From the NCBI GenBank assembly GCA_013152215.1, contig JAADGT010000015.1:1-7794 (forward strand): DNA of 7,794 nt, given 5' to 3'. Shown piece after piece: positions 1 through 4,876 of this stretch. The position numbers and the translations under genes were made by a program. Within the stretch, counting starts at the first letter, position 1. Each line of letters starts with the position of its first letter. The DNA is from Deltaproteobacteria bacterium. GTDB taxonomy: Bacteria > Desulfobacterota > Deferrisomatia > Deferrisomatales > Deferrisomataceae. The notes beneath the pieces were generated by a model. It searched no databases and had not been told where the DNA came from. It worked only from the letters and a program-made list of their open reading frames with translations.

Positions 1-878
1 TCCTGCGCCGGGCCGGCCTGCCCGAGGCCGCCCGGGTGGAGGGGGTGCCGGTGATCCGGCAGACCCGCAACCACTGCGGCCCGGCCGCCCTGGCCATGGT
101 GCTGGCCTGGGCCGGCCGCCCGGCCGATCCGGCCGATCTCGGCCCCCTGGTGTACACCCCGGCCCGCAAGGGCACGTTCCCCTCCGACCTGGCCCGCGAG
201 GCCCGCGGCCGGGGCCTTCTGGCCTGGAGAGTCCCCCCCGAACCGGAGCGCCTGTTCGCCGAGGTGGCCGCCGGCCACCCCGTGCTGGTGCTGGAGAACC
301 GGGGCCTGTCGTGGGCGCCGGTGTACCACTACTCGGTGCTGGTGGGATACGGCCCGGACGGGGTGATCCTGCACGCGGGGGGCGAGCTTCCCGAGGAGGT
401 GGCGACGGCCACGTTCGTGCGCACCTGGCTCCGGGCCGGGGGGTTCGGCCTGGTGGTGCTCCCGCCCGGGGAGCTGCCGGCCGCGGCCGGGCCCGACGAG
501 ATGCTGGACGCCCTGGCCGACCTGGAGGAGGCCGGCCGCACCGCCGAGGCGGCCCGGGGGTACCGGGCCTTTCTCACGCGGTGGCCCGACGACTGGAGGG
601 GGTCGTTCGGGTGGGGCAACGCCCTGTGGGCCGAAGGGGACCTCACGGGGGCCGAGGCCGCGTTGCGCCGAGCCCACGCCACGGCGCCCGAGCGGCCCGA
701 ACCCCTGAACAACCTGGCCCTGGTCCTGGCCCGGGCCGGCCGGCAAGACGAGGCCCGGGCGGTGGCCCGGATGGCGGTGGAGGCGGCCGAGCGGCTGGGG
801 CTCGATCCCGGACCGTACCGGGAGACGGAGAGGGGGGTGGGACGTGGGGACGGTGGGACGAGGACGTTAGGACGTTAG
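1..878 (+). CDS. PA2778-family C39-like cysteine peptidase with TPR region (5' partial)
   Basis: Probable exported papain-like (C39-like) cysteine peptidase followed by tetratricopeptide helices; its substrate is unknown. The frame is open to the left edge (codon phase from base 3, reading LRRAGLPEAARVEGVPV), so the GTG at 36 is not a convincing start and the N-terminus, probably with a signal peptide, lies outside. Counting residue 1 at base 36, Gln9 and Cys14 sit in QTRNHCGPAALA, a C39 active-site motif. His98 in YHYSVLVGY is the likely catalytic His, and TFVRTWLRAGG at 127-136 is typical of the PA2778 family as I know it. Residues about 157-255 form two or three TPR-like helix pairs (AEAARGYRAFLTRWP; LNNLALVLARAGRQDEA). 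The last 15 or so residues (GVGRGDGGTRTLGR) are low complexity and are encoded by an octamer repeat array, so the native C-terminus may have ended near residue 265. It converges on holC. The family is confident; the role is not. Confidence 0.85.
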   Translation, partial: LRRAGLPEAARVEGVPVIRQTRNHCGPAALAMVLAWAGRPADPADLGPLVYTPARKGTFPSDLAREARGRGLLAWRVPPEPERLFAEVAAGHPVLVLENRGLSWAPVYHYSVLVGYGPDGVILHAGGELPEEVATATFVRTWLRAGGFGLVVLPPGELPAAAGPDEMLDALADLEEAGRTAEAARGYRAFLTRWPDDWRGSFGWGNALWAEGDLTGAEAALRRAHATAPERPEPLNNLALVLARAGRQDEARAVARMAVEAAERLGLDPGPYRETERGVGRGDGGTRTLGR

Positions 879-894
879 GACGGTGGGACGCTGT
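841..894 (+). repeat. Octamer tandem array, GACGTTAG-like family
   Basis: GACG recurs at 841, 849, 857, 863, 871, 879 and 887, giving spacings of 8, 8, 6, 8, 8 and 8. Units include GACGTGGG, GACGGTGG, GACGTTAG (twice) and GACGCTGT. The array overlaps the last dozen codons of the peptidase gene and supplies its TAG stop at 876-878. It lies only 6 bp from the CTAGCC-type array that follows. Seen directly; function unknown. Confidence 0.85.
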
Positions 895-900
895 CCGGCC

Positions 901-948
901 GCCTAGCTGCCTAGCCTCCCAGCCTCCTAGCCTTCTGGCTTTCTAGCC
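901..948. repeat. Octamer tandem array A (NNCTAGCC units, six copies)
   Basis: Six contiguous 8-bp units are seen: gcctagct, gcctagcc, tcccagcc, tcctagcc, ttctggct, ttctagcc. Four of them contain CTAG. The array fills the gap between the convergent peptidase gene and holC. Bases 910-932 match the inverted complement of 1419-1441 at 22 of 23 positions, so the array forms one arm of an inverted repeat around holC. Confidence 0.88.
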
Positions 949-953
949 TTTGG

Positions 954-968
954 GGGGCCGAAGGCCCC
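954..968. terminator. Short GC hairpin at the 3' end of holC (weak terminator candidate)
   Basis: GGGGCC (954-959), loop GAA, GGCCCC (963-968) makes a perfect 6-bp stem. It begins 3 nt after the holC stop on the minus strand and lies between two convergent genes, a typical terminator site. Neither strand has a T-run after the stem, so it is not a canonical intrinsic terminator; it could instead protect 3' ends. Confidence 0.3.
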
Positions 969-971
969 AGA

Positions 972-1388
972 TCAGGCCTTGTGAAAGCGGACCGGCAGGC
1001 CGGCTGCGCGGAATGCCTTGAACCGCTGCCGGGCCGGGCCGACCCGGTCGGGCAGGTCCACCGGCGCGAAGTCCACCACCCGATCGAACCCCTGGATCTC
1101 GTCCGGTCGGGCGTCCCGGGCCAGCACCAGGCACCGGGCGCCGTTGGGGTTGCCCGGCATCCAGCCCACGGCCACCGGGTCGTCGATGCCGTCCCCGCCC
1201 TGCCACAGGCCGTGGGGCACGAACGAGTCCTCCCGGAACTCCCACAGCAGGTCGTCCAGGTGCCGGGCGTCGGCCTGGGACTCGGCCCACACGTACACCC
1301 GAAGCCCGGCGGCGTAGGCCTGCTCCACCCTCTCGCACAGGGCCAGGTCCCAACGCGGGCCCTTCACCTCGAAGAAGTCGATGCGCAT
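972..1388 (-). CDS. holC: DNA polymerase III subunit chi (HolC)
   Basis: Chi subunit of the DNA polymerase III clamp loader complex. In known systems it pairs with psi and links the loader to single-stranded DNA-binding protein. The 138-residue product matches the family in length and layout. The N-terminal strand is MRIDFFEVKG, then AYAAGLRVYVWAES (about 25-37) and the diagnostic stretch DDLLWEFREDSFVPHG (45-60), followed by DPVAVGWMP and a C-terminal sheet/helix region with DRVVDFAPVDLP. I chose the ATG at 1388 because chi proteins usually start just before the first beta strand; a GTG at 1397 would add three residues (MTF). Neither start has a good Shine-Dalgarno. holC often sits next to the leucyl aminopeptidase gene pepA, which is not seen here. 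It follows the radical SAM gene on the same strand after a 272-bp repeat-rich gap, so it probably has its own transcript. Octamer arrays flank it on both sides in inverted orientation. Confidence 0.87.
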   Translation of the reverse strand: MRIDFFEVKGPRWDLALCERVEQAYAAGLRVYVWAESQADARHLDDLLWEFREDSFVPHGLWQGGDGIDDPVAVGWMPGNPNGARCLVLARDARPDEIQGFDRVVDFAPVDLPDRVGPARQRFKAFRAAGLPVRFHKA

Positions 1389-1403
1389 GAAGGTCACTTC
1401 GTG

Positions 1404-1451
1404 GCTGGAAGGCTTAACGGCTAGGAAGCTGGGAGGCTAGGATGCTAGGAG
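1404..1451. repeat. Octamer tandem array B (GCTAGGAN units, six copies)
   Basis: Six contiguous 8-bp units are seen: gctggaag, gcttaacg, gctaggaa, gctgggag, gctaggat, gctaggag, plus a trailing gct. Three contain CTAG. The array starts 15 bp upstream of the chosen holC start codon, so it would sit in the holC leader. It is inverted with respect to array A (22 of 23 at the best stretch) and to array C (24 of 27). Confidence 0.88.
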
Positions 1452-1456
1452 GCTCC

Positions 1457-1483
1457 CCCTCTCCCCCCGTTGGGGGGAGAGGG
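1457..1483. repeat. Perfect 12-bp palindrome with 3-nt loop (REP-like hairpin)
   Basis: ccctctcccccc (1457-1468), loop gtt, ggggggagaggg (1472-1483) is an uninterrupted 12-bp inverted repeat. No T-run follows on either strand, so it is unlikely to be an intrinsic terminator. It lies between array B and the second hairpin, about 70 bp upstream of holC. It resembles the C/G-run palindromes common among repetitive extragenic elements. Confidence 0.75.
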
Positions 1484-1577
1484 AGGCAGAACGGCCTCAC
1501 GGATGAACGTGTTTGCCGGGGTCTGGAGGACGATCCGACGGGAGGCCATCGTGTGAAGGCGTAGAACTGAGGCGCCC

Positions 1578-1611
1578 CACAATGCTGGTCCCTTCGGGCT
1601 CAGCCGTTGTG
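1578..1611. repeat. Imperfect long hairpin in the holC upstream gap
   Basis: cacaat (1578-1583) and gctggtccc (1584-1592) pair with gggctcagc (1596-1604) and gttgtg (1606-1611) around a ttc loop. There is one mismatch, a few G-T pairs and one bulged c at 1605. No gene is evident around it. It lies in the 3' region of the radical SAM transcript, in the same low-GC segment as the 12-bp palindrome. Confidence 0.5.
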
Positions 1612-1620
1612 ACAAAGGGG

Positions 1621-1652
1621 GGTTGGCCTCCTAGCATCCCAGCCTTCCAGCG
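1621..1652. repeat. Octamer array C (NNCTAGCC orientation, three to four degenerate units)
   Basis: Units are ggttggcc, tcctagca, tcccagcc, ttccagcg; only one carries an intact CTAG. The array ends 8 bp before the stop codon of the radical SAM gene. It is inverted with respect to array B. Confidence 0.7.
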
Positions 1653-1660
1653 AGTCTCAA

Positions 1661-2797
1661 TCACACAAACCGCAGCATCATGTCCCGGCAGGCCTCTTCG
1701 ATGCGGTCCGGGCCGTAGGAGCGGACCACCTCGGCCAGCAGGGCCTCGGCCCGGGCCCGAACCTCGGGGATCTCCAGGTCCGACAGCCCGTTCACCAGCC
1801 CGGCCCGCCGGGCCACCTGGAAGAGCCGCTGCTCCCCCGGGTCCAGGGCGAGGAACGCGTCGCACCGGTCGAGCAGCGCCTGCTTCTCGTCCGGCAGCCG
1901 GCCCTCCAGGTCGCCCAGGAGGTTCATGATGTGGTCGCTCACCAGCCGGCTGTGGATGTCGTCGAGGGCCTCGATGAACCGCCGGATCTCGGCCACGATC
2001 TCGGCGTCGGTCTGGCGGGTGAGCCGGGCCTCGGGCCCGTGGAACTCGGACCAGAGGTCCACCTTGGGCCCCAGGGTCAGGGTGCGCAGCCGGATGAAGT
2101 CCGGGTCGATGGCGTTGAGCACCCGGGCCGAGTCCAGGGCGTGGCCCTCGCTCATCTCCCGGCCGCCCAGGCCTGGGATGATGTACTCGCTCAGCTCCAG
2201 GCCCGCCTCCTTGACCTTGCGGCCCGCCTTGATGTGGATCTCGGCCGTGGCCCCCTTCTTGATCAGCTCCAGCAGGGGGTCGTGGCCGGTCTCCATGCCG
2301 ATGTGGATCCGGGTGAGGCCCAGCTCGCCGTAGGTCCGCAGCACCTCCACCGGCAGCCGGGCCACGGTACGGGACCGGGCGTAGGTGGTGATCCGCTCCA
2401 CCTCGGGGAACCGCTCCCGGAACCGGACGAGCACCCGCTTCAGGTTCTCGGGCTTCATGACCAGGGAGTCCGCGTCCTGGAGGAACGCGGTGCGGCCCCC
2501 GTTGGCCAGGGCGTTGGCCACCATCCACTCGGCCTCGGTGGTCACCAGGCCCCGGGCCACCAGGGCGCGGGGCCCGTCGGACTCCCCCTCGTCCCGCAGC
2601 CGGTCGCGGATGCGGGCCATCTCGTCGATCTGGGCCTCGATCTCCTCTACCGGCCTCAGGCTGAACCGGTGGCGCTTGTAGGTGCGGCAGAACCGGCACC
2701 GGTTCCAGGGGCAGTTGCGGGTCAGCCGCAGCAGGTAGCTGCCCGCCTCGCTGGGGGGCCGAATCGGCCCGATCTCGAACTCCACCGCTTCGCTCAT
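1661..2797 (-). CDS. Radical SAM protein with CX4CX2C cluster motif
   Basis: Radical S-adenosylmethionine enzyme of unknown substrate, 378 residues. The cluster motif is NCPWNRCRFCRTYK with Cys29, Cys34 and Cys37. The spacing is CX4CX2C, not the usual CX3CX2C, and the aromatic before the third Cys (Phe36) is kept. Later barrel motifs are FLQDADSLVMKPENL (about 105-119), RIHIGMETGHD (163-173) and YIIPGLGG (205-212). A C-terminal part with SDHIMNLLGDLEGRLP (287-302) recalls a subgroup of Elp3-like radical SAM proteins in anaerobes. No B12-binding domain precedes it. The ATG overlaps the activase stop as ATGA (2797-2794), so translation is coupled to the activase. The context suggests that it serves the dehydratase/activase pair, by maturing a cofactor, modifying the protein or acting on the same substrate, but nothing in the sequence tells which. 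The fold is certain; the function is unknown. Confidence 0.88.
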   Translation of the reverse strand: MSEAVEFEIGPIRPPSEAGSYLLRLTRNCPWNRCRFCRTYKRHRFSLRPVEEIEAQIDEMARIRDRLRDEGESDGPRALVARGLVTTEAEWMVANALANGGRTAFLQDADSLVMKPENLKRVLVRFRERFPEVERITTYARSRTVARLPVEVLRTYGELGLTRIHIGMETGHDPLLELIKKGATAEIHIKAGRKVKEAGLELSEYIIPGLGGREMSEGHALDSARVLNAIDPDFIRLRTLTLGPKVDLWSEFHGPEARLTRQTDAEIVAEIRRFIEALDDIHSRLVSDHIMNLLGDLEGRLPDEKQALLDRCDAFLALDPGEQRLFQVARRAGLVNGLSDLEIPEVRARAEALLAEVVRSYGPDRIEEACRDMMLRFV

Positions 2798-3573
2798 GGG
2801 TCTGCGCCCAACTCCTCCCGGGCCACCAGCGCGGCGCCGAACGCCCCCAGGAACTGGGGATCGGGGGGCACCTCCACCGCCGCGCCGGTGCGCTCGGCCA
2901 TGATCTTGGCCACGATGGGAAACGCGGCCACCACGCCCCCGCTCATGACGATGAACTCACCCAACGGGCCCATCTCCACCACCCGGGCGATCACCGAGTT
3001 GAAGATGCCCCGGCAGAGGTTCTCGGGCTCCTCGCCCTCGCGGATCAGCTTGATCACCTCGGTGGCCGAGAACACGGTGCAGAACGACGACAGGGTGATC
3101 TCGCGGGTGGCCCCCTCGGCCAGGGCCTCGATCCGCTCCAGGGGGATGTCGAGCCGGTGGGCGATCTCCTCCACGAACGCGCCGGTGCCGGCCGCGCACT
3201 TGCGGTTCATCAGGAAGTTGGCCACCGTGCCGTCCCGGCGCACGTGGATGATCTTGTTGTCCTGGCCGCCGATGTCCACAACGTCCATCTCGCGGGGGAA
3301 GAAGTGGTAGGCCCCCTTGGCGTGGCACGAGATCTCGGTGCGCCGGGCGTCCGCGAACGGAACGTTGCGCCGGCCGTAGCCCGTGGCCACCGTGCACCCC
3401 ACCCGGTCCACGCCGGCCGCGGACAGCACCTCGTCGCGCAGGTCGCGGGCCGCGTCCTCGAACCGGATGCCGGTGCGGCGCAGGGCCCGACCGACCACCC
3501 GGCCGTCCGGGTCGAGCAGCACCGCCTTGGACCACGAGGAGCCCAGGTCGAGCCCCAGCACGTGGGCGGCCAC
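2794..3573 (-). CDS. Acyl-CoA dehydratase activase (BadF/BcrA/HgdC family ATPase)
   Basis: ASKHA-fold ATPase that, in known relatives, uses a [4Fe-4S] cluster shared across a homodimer and ATP hydrolysis to send a low-potential electron to a 2-hydroxyacyl-CoA dehydratase or benzoyl-CoA reductase. The motifs are complete: LDLGSSWSKA (8-17, phosphate 1), DIGGQDNK (100-107, phosphate 2), MSGGV (210-214, adenosine) and FLGAFGAA (241-248). Cys126 in NRKCAAGTGAF and Cys165 in SSFCTVFSATE are the two expected cluster ligands, 39 residues apart as in HgdC. The length of 259 residues is standard for a stand-alone activase. The GTG start at 3573 is supported by a GGAGGG Shine-Dalgarno 7 nt upstream. 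It lies 4 nt after the HgdB/BcrB-like gene and overlaps the radical SAM gene by 4 nt, so it is surely part of that operon. The partner is inferred from adjacency. Confidence 0.95.
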   Translation of the reverse strand: MAAHVLGLDLGSSWSKAVLLDPDGRVVGRALRRTGIRFEDAARDLRDEVLSAAGVDRVGCTVATGYGRRNVPFADARRTEISCHAKGAYHFFPREMDVVDIGGQDNKIIHVRRDGTVANFLMNRKCAAGTGAFVEEIAHRLDIPLERIEALAEGATREITLSSFCTVFSATEVIKLIREGEEPENLCRGIFNSVIARVVEMGPLGEFIVMSGGVVAAFPIVAKIMAERTGAAVEVPPDPQFLGAFGAALVAREELGADP

Positions 3574-3577
3574 GGCC

Positions 3578-4822
3578 CTACCCTCCGGCCGCGGCCCGGC
3601 CGGGCCCCAGCTGTTCGACGAACGCCTCGATGTTGGTCTTGGCCTGCTCCTCCGAGAAGCACCGGAGGTCGTTCAGGTCGCCGTAGATCACGATGAACGG
3701 CACCCCGGTCCTCTCCTTGAGGCGCTGGGGCAGGCCGTAGCGGGTGTTGGAGTTGTGGGGGCAGGTCTTGGCATCGTGGTACACCACGCCGTCCACCTGG
3801 AACTCCTCGATCAGCCGGGCCATGATCCGCTCCTTGGCGTCGTCGGAGCGCACGATGAACAGCTCCAGGTACGCCCGGGCCATGCTCTCGAACGGCTCGG
3901 CCGGATCGAAGGCGTCGAACACCCACGAGTTGCAGTAGGTGCTCACCACCACCGCGGTCCGGAGCTCCTGGAAGAACAGGGCCAGGTCCCGGAGCTTGCC
4001 CCACACCGGCATGCCCTCCCAGTACACCCGGTGCCGCTCGCCCTCCACCGCGGCGACGCCGCCGTCCACCCGTTCCTTGAGCTCGGCCAGCAGCTCCTTG
4101 TAGAACGCCACGGCCTCGGGCGTTCCCCGCAGCACCACGGCCGGGCCCATCAGGATGCAGGCGTCGAAGAACGTGAGCGGGGCGGGCCGGTGGCTCGCCT
4201 GCCACAGGCACTCCTTCCACAGGTCCGAGGTCTCGGCCGAGAGCCTCATGACCTCCCGGAACCGGTCCGGGTCGAACCGGCGGCCCGACACCTCCTCGAG
4301 GGTGGGGATCAGGGCCTTGAACTGGGCCACCATGGCGTCCACGTGGGCCTGGGTCACCTCGGAGATGCCGGTGGGCGAGTTCACCCCGATCACCGGAACC
4401 CCGAACCTGCGGCCGTAGAACGAGAACCAGTCCTTCACGTCCCGGCACTGGTTGGTGTTGTACACGAGCACGTCGGGCCGGGGCACGCCCTCCAGGCCGT
4501 AGGCCCGCTGCAGCGGGGTCTCCCCGGCCAGGAACGCGCCGATGTCCGAGGTGAGGTAGCTGCAAATGTCGGGGCTGTACCCCAGGGCGTTGGCCAGGGG
4601 GATGTACTTCTCGGCCGACCGGGTGGCACCCAGCATGGCTCCGTGGTTCTCGGGGTAGTACACCTCGAAGCCGAAGCTGTGCAGCAGCTCGGCCGGGCCC
4701 ACGCTGGTGCACCACGCCACCTTCCGGTCGGGGTCCTTGGCGGCGGCGTCCACTCCGCGGAAGTGCCCCGCCATCAGTTCCTTCATGCGCTTCTGGGCGC
4801 GAAACGGCTTGATCTCGGGCAT
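3578..4822 (-). CDS. HgdB/BcrB-like 2-hydroxyacyl-CoA dehydratase/benzoyl-CoA reductase-family subunit
   Basis: Iron-sulfur protein of the HGD-D family (HgdB, FldB/C, BcrB/C, double-cubane proteins), 414 residues, cytoplasmic. Relatives dehydrate (R)-2-hydroxyacyl-CoA or reduce an aromatic or other low-potential substrate using electrons from an activase. The usual cluster cysteines are recognisable: Cys87 (PDICSYLTSDIG), Cys126 (YNTNQCRDVKDWF) and Cys354 (DAKTCPHNSN). Cys38 (WCTSVGPAELLHSFG) and Cys297 (STYCNSW) sit where HgdB or double-cubane homologues often have cysteine; Cys205, Cys222 and Cys388 are also present. Middle-domain text such as EVSGRRFDPDRFREV (177-191) and the end GDLNDLRCFSEEQ resemble BcrB. 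Classical enzymes have two different subunits of this family, but only one gene is present here. The activase starts 4 nt downstream; the crotonase gene is 54 bp upstream, across an octamer array. The ATG at 4822 has only a weak GAGAG ribosome-binding site. Substrate unassigned. Confidence 0.9.
   Translation of the reverse strand: MPEIKPFRAQKRMKELMAGHFRGVDAAAKDPDRKVAWCTSVGPAELLHSFGFEVYYPENHGAMLGATRSAEKYIPLANALGYSPDICSYLTSDIGAFLAGETPLQRAYGLEGVPRPDVLVYNTNQCRDVKDWFSFYGRRFGVPVIGVNSPTGISEVTQAHVDAMVAQFKALIPTLEEVSGRRFDPDRFREVMRLSAETSDLWKECLWQASHRPAPLTFFDACILMGPAVVLRGTPEAVAFYKELLAELKERVDGGVAAVEGERHRVYWEGMPVWGKLRDLALFFQELRTAVVVSTYCNSWVFDAFDPAEPFESMARAYLELFIVRSDDAKERIMARLIEEFQVDGVVYHDAKTCPHNSNTRYGLPQRLKERTGVPFIVIYGDLNDLRCFSEEQAKTNIEAFVEQLGPGRAAAGG
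3581..3586 (-). promoter_or_regulatory. Shine-Dalgarno GGAGGG for the activase gene
   Basis: GGAGGG on the minus strand, inside the last codons of the dehydratase-like gene, is separated by 7 nt from the GTG at 3573. It decides that start and implies translation coupled to the upstream gene. Confidence 0.75.
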
Positions 4823-4832
4823 GATTCTCTCG

Positions 4833-4872
4833 GCTAGTAAGCTAGAAGGCTAGAAGGCTAGGAAGCTGGAAA
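4833..4872. repeat. Octamer tandem array D (GCTAGAAG-like units, five copies)
   Basis: Five contiguous 8-bp units are seen: gctagtaa, gctagaag, gctagaag, gctaggaa, gctggaaa. Four contain CTAG. The array occupies nearly all of the 54-bp gap between the crotonase stop (4877) and the dehydratase-like ATG (4822), leaving 4 bp on one side and 10 bp on the other. It shares the 14-mer ggctaggaagctgg with array B. CTAG reads TAG on both strands, and the 8-bp step moves it through all frames. Confidence 0.88.
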
Positions 4873-4876
4873 GACC

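Larger units (their letters stand above)
1428..1651. mobile_element. MITE-sized segment bounded by inverted octamer arrays
   Basis: Bases 1428-1454 and 1625-1651 are inverted repeats matching at 24 of 27 positions, with a 14-bp exact core (1440-1453 and 1626-1639). The 224-bp segment they bound is noncoding, visibly less G+C-rich (about 62% across 1501-1620) than the flanking genes, and carries two strong hairpins. Terminal inverted repeats, small size and internal palindromes recall a miniature inverted-repeat element, but I see no target-site duplication and the ends are also tandem octamers. It could be a composite of separate repeats. Confidence 0.35.

Noticed and set aside
36..38. GTG at 36 as the start of the C39-like peptidase
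   Set aside because: The same frame is open to the window edge with family-like sequence before it, the C39 Cys would be only 14 residues in, and no ribosome-binding site is seen.
1..878. C39 peptidase as part of a bacteriocin exporter
   Set aside because: There is no ABC transporter membrane or ATPase domain; TPR-like helices follow instead, as in the PA2778 family.
1389..1397. GTG start at 1397 for holC
   Set aside because: It adds only MTF before the usual first beta strand and has no better ribosome-binding site than the ATG at 1388.
1457..1483. Intrinsic terminator for the radical SAM transcript
   Set aside because: The stem is strong, but neither strand has a T-run after it, and it lies about 180 bp beyond the stop among repeats.
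841..1652. CRISPR array
   Set aside because: Repeats are 8 bp and contiguous, with no spacers of constant length and no cas genes.
1497..2699. Minus-strand frame of 400 codons overlapping the radical SAM gene and the repeat gap
   Set aside because: The translation is Arg/Gly/Pro-rich frame-shift shadow in the coding part, and its tail runs through hairpins and an octamer array. The overlapping radical SAM frame carries real motifs.
1931..4837. Very long plus-strand open frames (1931-3310 and 3383-4837) opposite the dehydratase operon
   Set aside because: They are antisense to four genes with clear catalytic motifs. Their translations are histidine-, glycine- and proline-rich with no domain, as expected when G+C-rich codons are read on the other strand.
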